Below, one piece after another: positions 46,110 to 52,947 of a stretch of DNA of 52,947 nucleotides. This DNA is from Deltaproteobacteria bacterium (GTDB taxonomy: Bacteria; Myxococcota_A; UBA9042; PHBI01): positions 1 through 52,947 of the forward strand of contig WYBB01000017.1 of NCBI GenBank assembly GCA_011526585.1, given 5' to 3'. The notes under the pieces were generated by a model. It was not told the DNA's origin, made no database searches, and saw only the letters and a list, made by a program, of their open reading frames with translations. A program made the translations under genes and the position numbers. The first letter of the stretch is position 1. The number at the start of each line of letters is the position of its first letter.

Positions 46110-47060
46110 TCAGATCTGCTCGAGCGCGTGGATGAACATGCGCGCCGACTGGAACCGATCCCCCGGCTGCTTGGCCAGCGCGGTCGCCAGCGTCGTCGTC
46201 AGCCCGAGCGACAGCGGCGGCTGCCCCTCGGGCGCCTTGGCCGGCGGCGGCGAGCGGCGCAGTTGCAGCTCGTAGACCTCCTGCCGATCCGCGCTCTGAA
46301 ACGGGAGCTCGCCGGTGACCAGGCGATAGAGCATGATCCCGACGGCGTAGAGATCGGCGCGCCCGTCGACCGGCGCGCCCAGCACCTGCTCGGGCGCCAT
46401 GTACTCCGGGGTGCCGACGATGCGCCCCCAGGCGCCCGGGCTCTCGGTGATCAGATCGATGCGCGACGGCGCCCCGCTCATGACCTCCTTGGCGACGCCG
46501 AAGTCGATGAGGCGCACGTCCCAGGGGTCGTGGCCGCGCGGGCTCAGGTGCACGTTGCCCGGCTTGACGTCGCGGTGCACGAGCCCACGCCCGTGCAGGT
46601 AGTCCAGCGCCTCGAGCGTCTCGCGCACGACGTGCACCGCCTGCGCGACCGTGACCACCCCGCGCTGCTGCAGGAGGTGGAGCAGCGTGCGCCCGCGCAG
46701 AAGCTCCATCACGACGTGCGCCTCGCCGTCGTCGGTCTCACCGTAGGCGAAGACGCGGCCGATGTTGGGGTGGTCGAGGCTCTGCACGAGCGACGCCGAG
46801 TGGATGAGGCGCCGCGCGTCCGGGCTCTCGAGGTCGCTCTCCGCGATCTTGATCGCCGCCACCGCCCCGTCCTCGCGCGTCGCCTCCCACACCGACGAGC
46901 GCATGCCGCCGAGCCCTATTAAATGATCGAGGGTCCAGCCGTCCCCGATCACGTGCCCGCGTCGATCGACGATCAGCCGACCGCCGCAGTCGATGCACAG
47001 GTCGGCGTCCGGCGAGTACACGCCGAGGTCGTTCGGGCAGAAGTGCACGCGCGCTTCCAT
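46110..47060 (-). CDS. Soluble Ser/Thr protein kinase with N-terminal zinc-ribbon-like motif
   Basis: A 316-residue protein, essentially a bare kinase domain. Cys 8, Cys 22 and Cys 25 (FCPND ... LCIDCGG) form a partial zinc ribbon at the N-terminus; a fourth ligand is not obvious (His 6 could serve). The ATP loop is IGLGGMRSSV (48-57), where the last conserved Gly is Ser. Lys 71 (AIK), HRDVKPGN (162-169, Asp 164), DFG (186-188) and APE are intact, so activity is expected. No membrane segment is visible, so it should be cytoplasmic. It is first in an operon with the AgmX-like protein, whose cytoplasmic domain could be a substrate. Confidence 0.92.
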   Translation of the reverse strand: MEARVHFCPNDLGVYSPDADLCIDCGGRLIVDRRGHVIGDGWTLDHLIGLGGMRSSVWEATREDGAVAAIKIAESDLESPDARRLIHSASLVQSLDHPNIGRVFAYGETDDGEAHVVMELLRGRTLLHLLQQRGVVTVAQAVHVVRETLEALDYLHGRGLVHRDVKPGNVHLSPRGHDPWDVRLIDFGVAKEVMSGAPSRIDLITESPGAWGRIVGTPEYMAPEQVLGAPVDGRADLYAVGIMLYRLVTGELPFQSADRQEVYELQLRRSPPPAKAPEGQPPLSLGLTTTLATALAKQPGDRFQSARMFIHALEQI

Positions 47061-47137
47061 ACGCCGAGCTTACGTCTTGCGGGCCCGCCCGGTCCATGGT
47101 GTGAGTCTCATCGAACCGACAAGACGAGGGATTTCGC

Positions 47138-47869
47138 ATGGCCAAGCCCAAATGGCACACCCGCTGGAAGGTCCTTCCCCACAACCCGCTCACGCAGCTC
47201 GAGGACAACCTCATGGTCGTCGATGGCCCGATCCCCGGCATGCCGCTCGAGCGGCGCATGACGATCGTGCGCCTGAGCGACGGGCGCCTGGTGATCCACA
47301 ACGCCATGGCGCTCGACGACGCGTCGATGGCGCGCATCGAGGCCTGGGGCAAGCCGGCTTTCCTCATCGTACCCAACCACTTCCACCGCATCGACGCCTT
47401 CGCTTTCAAGGCGCGCTACCCGGACTTGAAGGTGATCGCCGGCCCGCGCGGCGCCCCGAAGGTCGGCCAGGCCGTGCCGGTCGACGGCGGCCCCGAGCTC
47501 CTGCCCGCCGGCCTCGGCCTGCGCGGCGAGAACCTCGACGGCGACAAGGTCGGCGAGATGGCCTTCATCGTCACGCACGGCGAGCGCGCGACCCTCATCG
47601 TCAACGACGCCCTCTTCAACATGGCCCACATCAAGGGGTTCACGGGGTTCATCGTGCGCCTGATCGGTTCGACCGGCGGCCTCAAGCTCACCCGTATCAT
47701 GCGCTGGTTCGGCGTCTCCGACACCCGGGCCTTCAAGGCGCACCTGGCGCGCCTGGCCGACACGCCCGGGCTCACGCGCTTGATCGTGTCGCACGGCGCG
47801 ATCCTCGAAGGGGCCGACGTGGGCGCGAAGATCCGCGCCGCGGTCGGGCTCAGCTCGCCTTCTTCTTGA
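47138..47869 (+). CDS. DUF4336-like protein with degenerate metallo-beta-lactamase-like fold
   Basis: A 243-residue cytosolic protein. The N-terminal pattern (NLMVVDGPIPGMPLERRMTIVRLSDGRLVIHNAMALDD) matches DUF4336. PNHFHRIDAFAFKARYPDLKV sits where metallo-beta-lactamase enzymes have HxHxDH, but only part of the metal set remains. Later elements VNDALFNM and RLIVSHGAILEG keep the general fold. Enzymatic activity is therefore doubtful. The start ATG 47138 has GAGGGA upstream. It is divergent from the kinase (77 bases) and overlaps the 3' end of the DUF808 gene by 20 bases. Confidence 0.8.
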   Translation: MAKPKWHTRWKVLPHNPLTQLEDNLMVVDGPIPGMPLERRMTIVRLSDGRLVIHNAMALDDASMARIEAWGKPAFLIVPNHFHRIDAFAFKARYPDLKVIAGPRGAPKVGQAVPVDGGPELLPAGLGLRGENLDGDKVGEMAFIVTHGERATLIVNDALFNMAHIKGFTGFIVRLIGSTGGLKLTRIMRWFGVSDTRAFKAHLARLADTPGLTRLIVSHGAILEGADVGAKIRAAVGLSSPSS

Positions 47870-48773
47870 ACTTCGCCACGACCTTCCCGACGAGCGGCGA
47901 GCTCAGCGTGACGAGCCCGATCACGACGAGGCCGACGATGACGCCGAAGGCGATCACCGCGAGCTTCTCGAGGATCGACGCCCACGGCTCGGCGGTGGTG
48001 ATGCCTGCGATCAGGTGTTCGAGCCAGTGGTGGTCGAGGCCGGGCAGGCCGTGCGCGATGATCTCGCCGCCGACCAGGAACATCGCGATGGTGCCGAGCA
48101 CGCCGAGCGCCTTCATGAAGCGCGGCATCGTCACGAGGATCGCCTTGCCGATCACCTTGGAAGGACCGCCGCGCTTGACGAGGTGCAGGCCCGCGTCGTC
48201 CGCCTTCACGATGAGCGCGATGAGCCCGTAGATCGCGAAGGTGAGCCCGAAGGCCACGATGCTCAGGGTGAGCGCCTTCATGAAGAAGCTCGGGTTGCGC
48301 TCGGTGATGGCGTTGAGCGCGATGACGACGATCTCGGCCGACAGGATCAGATCCGTCCGCACGGCGCCACGGATCTTCTGTTTCTCGAGCTCGGCGGGCG
48401 GCAGCGCGGGCCCCTCGGACTTCTCGGCATGGTGCCCGATCCCGAGCTTTTCCAAGCCCTTGTGCACACCCTCGTAGCACAGGAAGGCGCCACCGAGCAT
48501 CAAGAGCGGCGTCAGGCTCCACGGCGCGATCAAGGTCAGGACCAGGATCAGCGGGACCAGGATGACCTTGTTGATCAGCGAGCCCTTGGTGACGGCCCAC
48601 ACGATCGGCAGCTCGCGCGTCGGGTGCAATCCGACCATCGCCTCGGCGCCGACGGCGAGGTCGTCGCCGGCGATCGCCATCGTCTTCTTCGTCGCGAGCT
48701 TGGCCATGATCGCGACGTCGTCGAGCATGGTCGCGATGTCATCGAGGAGGGAGAGTAGGCCGGCCGACGGCAT
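47850..48773 (-). CDS. DUF808 (YedI-type) inner-membrane protein
   Basis: A 307-residue polytopic protein. The N-terminal signature LLSLLDDIATMLDDVAIMAKLATKKTMAIAGDDLAVGA is characteristic of the DUF808/YedI family. Several helices follow (for example KVILVPLILVLTLIAPW, LLMLGGAFLCYEG, ALTLSIVAFGLTFAIYGLIALIV, AVIAFGVIVGLVVIGLVTL). Length is as usual for the family. The function of the family is not established. The C-terminus (VVAKFKKKAS) overlaps the opposing DUF4336 gene. Confidence 0.93.
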   Translation of the reverse strand: MPSAGLLSLLDDIATMLDDVAIMAKLATKKTMAIAGDDLAVGAEAMVGLHPTRELPIVWAVTKGSLINKVILVPLILVLTLIAPWSLTPLLMLGGAFLCYEGVHKGLEKLGIGHHAEKSEGPALPPAELEKQKIRGAVRTDLILSAEIVVIALNAITERNPSFFMKALTLSIVAFGLTFAIYGLIALIVKADDAGLHLVKRGGPSKVIGKAILVTMPRFMKALGVLGTIAMFLVGGEIIAHGLPGLDHHWLEHLIAGITTAEPWASILEKLAVIAFGVIVGLVVIGLVTLSSPLVGKVVAKFKKKAS

Positions 48774-48871
48774 GGGCGCTCCTTGGATCCGTGGCGCGCG
48801 CGAGGCGCGGGATCCTGGCAGCTACCGCATGTCGCGCGCCGTTGGAAGGGCGCCGGGCGGCGACGGCGAAC

Positions 48872-48900
48872 GTGACCTCGCCGCCGCGCGGTGGTAGGAT
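48872..48900 (+). promoter_or_regulatory. Candidate promoter placed almost at the phhA start
   Basis: GTGACC (48872-48877) and TAGGAT (48895-48900) are 17 bases apart. Initiation would fall around 48907, within about three bases of ATG 48910, giving a near-leaderless mRNA. AGGA within the -10 could instead be a distant Shine-Dalgarno, so the assignment is tentative. Confidence 0.25.
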
Positions 48901-48909
48901 CGGCGCGCC

Positions 48910-49770
48910 ATGAACGTGAGCGACCAGACCATCCGCTCGGCGGTGATCGACTCGGAGGAGGCGCGGCGCGCGCTGGCGGCGGCCGACGCGCAGGCGAACC
49001 TGCCGGCCGAGCTGCTCGACATCGAGCAGATGAAGATCGCCCAGCACTGGGACCGCTACAGCGCCGAGGACCACGAGGTCTGGCGCACGATCTTCGACAA
49101 GCGCATGGCGCAGCTCGCGCACGACGGCTCGCGCGTCTACCTGCGCGGGGCCGAGGCGATCGCGCTCAGCCGCGACGAGGTGCCGAAGATCGCCGAGGTC
49201 AACCGCCACCTCATGCCGATGAGCGGCTGGTCCTCGCACCCGGTGCCCGGCTACATCCCGGCGCGCTGCTTCTTCGCCTTCCTCGCCCAGCGGCAGTTCC
49301 CGACGACGATCACCGTGCGGCCCAAGGCGCAGATGGAGTACCTGCCCGAGCCGGACATCATCCACGACGTCTTCGGCCACGTGCCGCTGCACACCGACCC
49401 GAGCTTCGCCGAGTTCCTGCAGACCTACGGACAGGCCGCGCTCCTGACCGACGATCCGCACCACACCGAGCGCCTCGCCCGCCTCTTCTGGTTCACCGTC
49501 GAGTTCGGCCTGATCTACGAGGACGGCCGCCTCAAGCTCTACGGCTCCGGCCTCATCTCGTCCGAGGGCGAGGGACACCACGCGCTGCAGTCCCCCGAGG
49601 TCGATCGGCGCCCCTTCGATCTCGAGCACGTCTGCGACACGCCCTTCGAGATCCACCACTACCAGCCGATCCTCTACGTGCTCGACAGCTTCGAGCAGCT
49701 CGCCGACGCGATGAACCGCTACGCCGCGAAGCTGCTCGACCTCGCCCGCACGCGCAAGCGCGCCGCATAG
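48910..49770 (+). CDS. phhA: Phenylalanine 4-hydroxylase
   Basis: A 286-residue non-heme iron, tetrahydropterin-dependent enzyme that turns phenylalanine into tyrosine. Iron ligands fit the bacterial enzyme exactly: His 152 and His 157 in HDVFGHVPLH and Glu 198 in TVEFG, with the same 5- and 41-residue spacings. YGQAALLTD, GYIPARCFFAFLAQRQFP and SGLISSEGEGHHAL support the family. The long N-terminus (1-40) is unlike the short regulatory region of some relatives. No pterin dehydratase gene is adjacent. The last 52 bases overlap the 3' end of the opposing phosphoesterase gene. Confidence 0.95.
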   Translation: MNVSDQTIRSAVIDSEEARRALAAADAQANLPAELLDIEQMKIAQHWDRYSAEDHEVWRTIFDKRMAQLAHDGSRVYLRGAEAIALSRDEVPKIAEVNRHLMPMSGWSSHPVPGYIPARCFFAFLAQRQFPTTITVRPKAQMEYLPEPDIIHDVFGHVPLHTDPSFAEFLQTYGQAALLTDDPHHTERLARLFWFTVEFGLIYEDGRLKLYGSGLISSEGEGHHALQSPEVDRRPFDLEHVCDTPFEIHHYQPILYVLDSFEQLADAMNRYAAKLLDLARTRKRAA

Positions 49771-52733
49771 GCGGAGCGCCGCCTCAGCCCGCACAAGAGC
49801 ACGACGAAGATCAGCATCACGGATGAGGGCGCTCCGCCGCTGCCGCACCCGCTCTCGCCATCGGCACCGCGATCAGCGGGCCGGTCGGCGTCATCACTCG
49901 CTTCTGCCGCGACCTCGTGCACCTCCGGGCCGGCGGTCTCCATCTCGTGCGTGTCAGCGACCTCGATCACGACCGTGTCCTCCTCAGCGATCTCGACCGT
50001 GTCCTCCTCAGCGATCTCGAGCGTATCCTCCTCCGCGATCTCGACCGTGTCCGCTTGCTCGACGTCCATGACCGCGACCTCAGCCGTATCCGCCTGCTCG
50101 ATCTCGTCCGTGCCCACGTCCTCGACGTCGTCCGTGATCACGTCCTCGACCTCACGCGTGTCCGCCTCCTCGACGGCGTCCGCGATCACGTCTTCGACCA
50201 CACGCGTGTCCTCCCCCACGACCTCGACCGCGTCCGCGACCTCGACCTCCGCGTCGACCGAGTCCGCGACCTCGACCTCCGCCTCGACCGAGTCCGCGAC
50301 CTCGAGCTCCGCCTCGACCGAGTCCGCGACCTCGGCCGCGCCGGTGTCCGCTTCCTCGACGTCGTCCGAGAGCACGACCTCGACGTGATCGACGTCGGCG
50401 TCGTCGCCGATCAGATCGGGGCCGTCGTCGGCGATCGCGTCGGCGATCGCGTCGCCTCCCGCACCGTCGAGGGTCTCGGACTGCGCGTCCGGGATCTCCT
50501 CACACGGCTCGAGGTTGCAGGTCGCGGTCGCCTCCGGCCGGCTCGCCGCGTCACACGCGCTGTCGTGCGCGGGGACGTCGTCGTCGTCACGGCAGGTCAC
50601 CGAGCGCGATCGCGTGCCCTCGCCACAGCTCGCGCTGCACGCGCTCCACTCGCCGACCACCCAGAGGTAGACCGGGCATGGCTCGGTGTTGCACGCGCGC
50701 GTATCGTCGGGCATGACGAGCTCCGCGCACGCGATGGGGTCGAGCTGCTGGTCCGTCTCCGCGTTGAAGCACAGCACCTCCGCCGTCTGCAGGCCGCCGC
50801 CACACGCGCTGTCACATGCGCCGAACGGTCCGGGCCGATATTCGCACGCCCCCGCCTCGCAGCTCCGCTCCGCCGCGGGCTTGTCTCCGTCGGCCTCGCA
50901 CGCGACGTCGTCGACGAGCTCCGCCTCGGGGCCCACGCAATGCACCTCGCGCGCCTGCACGCCCGTCCCGCACGGTGCCGAGCACGCGCCCCACTCCCCC
51001 GCGACCCACGCGTGACCCGCGTCGACGTCGATCTCGAACGCGCAGGTCGCCGCGCGCCCCCACTCGTTGGTCACGACGCTCGTCACCACGCAGGACGTGC
51101 CGCACGCGCTGGTCTTGGTCAGCCTGAGCTGAGCGACCCGCTCGTCGTCACGGTCGAAGACCGCGTCGGAGCAGTCGCTGCTCCACCGCCAGGTCGACGC
51201 CTCGTTCTCCCCAGTGCGGGCGCCGGGCTCGAAGCGCACCAGACCCAGCGGGTCCGAGTCGTCCTCGGCCGTCAGCGTCCGGCTGACCACCGCCCCGCCC
51301 ACGGGGCAGGCCAGCTCCGGCACTTCGGCCGGATCCGGCGTGCAGCTCGGTGCGCCGACGTAGACGACGTTGGTGCTCCGCAGGTCGCCGCGCTCGCCGA
51401 TGCGCTCGACCGTCAGGTAGTCGGCGTCGTCGATCGTCACCCGCAAGAACGCGCCCTCGGCCTCGATGACGTCGTCGCCGCCGCCGCGCGCGGCGCCGCT
51501 GATGAAGGTCGGGATCTTCTTGACGGCCCCGTCGCGGCCGCCGGCCGGCTTGCGCCACCAGCGCCGCGGGTTGGACGAGGCGTTGGGGTGCAAGTGACCG
51601 GTGAAGATGGCGACCACGTTGTAGTCGACGATGGTGTTCCAGTAGTCGAGGCGCTGGAGCTCCGACCACCAGACCTCCGGGTCCTCCCGCGCTTCGCACC
51701 CGTGCTCGACGGGATAACCCATCGAGAAGCAATCGAAGCCGTAGTGGTGCACCAGCACGACCGGCCGATCGGAGTCGCCGACGAAGCGCTCGAGATCGTC
51801 GCGCAGCCAGGTCAGCGCGCACTTCGGCTCCAGCTTGTGACCGTCCTGCAGCTCGACCGGGCCTCGGCCGTCGCTCGGCAGGAGGTTGAGCTGAACGAAG
51901 TGCACGTCGTGCCAATCCCACGCGTAGTGGGGCACGTCCTGGCACAGGTCCCGGACGTCGAGACCGGGCGGCCGGGTGGCGCTCGTCACGCGGTGCCTGG
52001 CGACGAGGTTGTCGTGCAGGGCCTGGTGGCCGAAGTCGTGGTTGCCGAGCCCTTCGAAGCTGAAGCGCTCGATGCCGCTGATGGCGGCCTCGAAGGCATC
52101 TATCTCGCTGGTGCGGCTGTCCTGCGTCAGATCGCCGGCGATCAGGAGCCCACGGATCGACGGGTCCCCGATGATCTGGCGCCGGATCTCCTCGAAGGTT
52201 TCATCCGCGTGCAGGTCCCACAAGGGCTGGTCGCGCCAATACTGGCAGTCCGCCGTCGCCAGGAAGCGCACGTGCCGCTCGGGTTCGCCGATCCCGTACG
52301 GCTCTGTGTGCATGAGCGCGCCGTCAGCGCTGAACCCTTCGCAATAGAGGTCTTCCGGATAGTCCGCGCCGTCGTCCGGGTCGGGGTCGAGCCCCGCACG
52401 TTCGGCCATCCGCAACCCGACCTGTCCCTCGGCGAGCACGACGCACTCGAAGCGGCTCGGGATCGCCGCCTCGATCGTCACCACCACGCGCTGGTCTCCC
52501 AGCACCCCGAGAGACTGGCAGTCGTCCGTCAACGGCGGCACGATGATCTCGAAGGCGACCGGCGGCGGCGGGTCCAGCCGTACGACGATGAACTTCGCGA
52601 TACCGAGCGTGTCGTTCTCCAGGCACAGCGCGCCGGCCGGCGCGGCGACGAGCAGCGGCGCACAAGCGAGCGCGAACGCGAAGAGGCGCCGCAACCATCG
52701 CGCTGTCGTTCGCCCTGCCGCTCCTCGTCGCAT
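49719..52733 (-). CDS. Secreted metallophosphoesterase with three thrombospondin type-1 repeats and MYXO-CTERM-like tail
   Basis: A 1004-residue protein starting at ATG 52733 (GAGAGGT upstream), with a signal peptide (1-36). A calcineurin-like phosphoesterase follows with all metal motifs: TADCQ (Asp 162), AGDLTQ (Asp 201), GLGNHD (230-233), LVHHYG and TGHLHP. Residues about 575-744 are three thrombospondin type-1 repeats (GEWGACSAPCGTG, GPFGACDSACGGG, GEWSACSASCGEG), rare in bacteria. Residues 745-956 are acidic Val/Glu/Ala/Asp repeats, a probable stalk. Residues 962-986 (CGSGGAPSS, a hydrophobic helix, then LRRR) resemble MYXO-CTERM, which directs surface anchoring. Eighteen further residues follow, encoded antisense to phhA, where such tails normally stop. 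Confidence 0.9.
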   Translation of the reverse strand: MRRGAAGRTTARWLRRLFAFALACAPLLVAAPAGALCLENDTLGIAKFIVVRLDPPPPVAFEIIVPPLTDDCQSLGVLGDQRVVVTIEAAIPSRFECVVLAEGQVGLRMAERAGLDPDPDDGADYPEDLYCEGFSADGALMHTEPYGIGEPERHVRFLATADCQYWRDQPLWDLHADETFEEIRRQIIGDPSIRGLLIAGDLTQDSRTSEIDAFEAAISGIERFSFEGLGNHDFGHQALHDNLVARHRVTSATRPPGLDVRDLCQDVPHYAWDWHDVHFVQLNLLPSDGRGPVELQDGHKLEPKCALTWLRDDLERFVGDSDRPVVLVHHYGFDCFSMGYPVEHGCEAREDPEVWWSELQRLDYWNTIVDYNVVAIFTGHLHPNASSNPRRWWRKPAGGRDGAVKKIPTFISGAARGGGDDVIEAEGAFLRVTIDDADYLTVERIGERGDLRSTNVVYVGAPSCTPDPAEVPELACPVGGAVVSRTLTAEDDSDPLGLVRFEPGARTGENEASTWRWSSDCSDAVFDRDDERVAQLRLTKTSACGTSCVVTSVVTNEWGRAATCAFEIDVDAGHAWVAGEWGACSAPCGTGVQAREVHCVGPEAELVDDVACEADGDKPAAERSCEAGACEYRPGPFGACDSACGGGLQTAEVLCFNAETDQQLDPIACAELVMPDDTRACNTEPCPVYLWVVGEWSACSASCGEGTRSRSVTCRDDDDVPAHDSACDAASRPEATATCNLEPCEEIPDAQSETLDGAGGDAIADAIADDGPDLIGDDADVDHVEVVLSDDVEEADTGAAEVADSVEAELEVADSVEAEVEVADSVDAEVEVADAVEVVGEDTRVVEDVIADAVEEADTREVEDVITDDVEDVGTDEIEQADTAEVAVMDVEQADTVEIAEEDTLEIAEEDTVEIAEEDTVVIEVADTHEMETAGPEVHEVAAEASDDADRPADRGADGESGCGSGGAPSSVMLIFVVLLCGLRRRSAYAARLRVRARSSSFAA
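49971..50042. repeat. 24-bp tandem repeats in the acidic stalk
   Basis: Two perfect units (49971-49994, 49995-50018) and one diverged unit (50019-50042) encode EIAEEDTV in frame on the minus strand. Confidence 0.85.
50231..50320. repeat. 30-bp tandem repeats in the acidic stalk
   Basis: Three near-identical 30-bp units (50231-50260, 50261-50290, 50291-50320) and a partial fourth encode EVADSVEAEV in frame on the minus strand. Confidence 0.85.
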
Positions 52734-52784
52734 CGATGACCTCTCGATGCACGAGACGATAGCCGGTCGGCGCGCGGCGACCAA

Positions 52785-52802
52785 CCCTACCAAACGGTAG
52801 GG
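52785..52802 (-). promoter_or_regulatory. Perfect hairpin/operator-like palindrome upstream of the phosphoesterase gene
   Basis: CCCTACC (52785-52791) and GGTAGGG (52796-52802) flank AAAC. The element lies about 52-69 bases before ATG 52733, next to an A/T-rich patch (about 52803-52825). It could be an operator or a leader hairpin. Confidence 0.4.
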
Positions 52803-52871
52803 AAGTTCGCATAAAACCATGTTGTCGGGCGTATGCAGTCAGACTTGGTCGTGCGCGGGACGCCTCCGGCC

Positions 52872-52932
52872 TCCGTCCCTCTGGACGGATCCAGCCTTGC
52901 TCGCGCCGCGCTCCGCGCGCGCTTCGCAAGGC
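52872..52932. repeat. Two consecutive inverted repeats at the window edge
   Basis: TCCGTCC/GGACGGA (52872-52878 with 52883-52889, four-base loop) is followed by GCCTTGC/GCAAGGC (52894-52900 with 52926-52932), whose loop is full of GCGC runs. No coding frame is convincing between 52734 and 52947. A dispersed palindromic element or terminator of a gene beyond the window is possible. Confidence 0.35.
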
Positions 52933-52947
52933 GACACGCCTGCCCCC

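Noticed and set aside
48814..48829. Sigma-54-like TGGCAGCTACCGCA upstream of phhA
   Set aside because: Spacing between GG and GC is two bases short of the required ten.

Overview
The window is very GC-rich DNA with strong G/C third-position codon bias. Its content points to a Myxococcota (former deltaproteobacterial) genome. The evidence is eukaryote-like Ser/Thr kinases, an FHA regulator coupled to a kinase, an AgmX/PglI-type C-terminal domain, two TolQ/ExbB plus two TolR/ExbD genes, large Cys-rich lipoproteins with MopE-like Asp/Cys motifs, and a MYXO-CTERM-like sorting tail. The genus cannot be fixed from the sequence. No tRNA, rRNA, CRISPR array, insertion sequence or phage gene was recognised. 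No gene-free stretch exceeds 300 bases.

Layout. Positions 1-48 hold the last codons of a plus-strand gene. A minus-strand operon (6295 down to 52) encodes an FHA/winged-helix protein, a membrane Ser/Thr kinase with a beta-propeller, and an EGF-like lipoprotein. Two plus-strand lipoproteins follow (6421-8559), then a three-module secreted protein on the minus strand (8584-9714). From 9972 the plus strand carries an export module (helical exported protein, outer-membrane barrel, short polysaccharide-export lipoprotein). It runs into a tightly packed series: J-domain protein, LpoA-like receptor, ThiL, lipid kinase, a degenerate phosphoesterase-like lipoprotein, and HemW. Four of these junctions are GTGA stop/start overlaps. 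A structured leader precedes a Q-Q-R-R proton-motor operon (20183-22624), then ilvA and a small-protein/nucleotidyltransferase pair. pheS-pheT lie on the minus strand (28292 down to 24825).

Positions 28400-41246 hold three minus-strand surface lipoproteins. Two are giant paralogs of 2060 and 1474 residues. The larger carries seven 128-130 residue Cys-rich repeats, where copies 1-3 and 4-6 are a duplicated three-unit block. The smaller carries one such repeat. Both end in a beta-helix-like and Gly-rich region.

Positions 41334-47060 hold a BON-LysM protein, an unknown exported protein, a Lys/Glu/Pro-rich lipoprotein, an AgmX/TonB-like membrane protein and a soluble kinase. The last three form a minus-strand operon. 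The window closes with a DUF4336-like protein, a DUF808 (YedI) membrane protein, phenylalanine 4-hydroxylase, and a secreted metallophosphoesterase fused to three thrombospondin type-1 repeats, an acidic repeat stalk and a MYXO-CTERM-like tail.

The overall theme is the cell envelope: export, surface display, proton-driven motors and kinase signalling, interleaved with housekeeping genes. All assignments are by reading the sequence. No database search was run.
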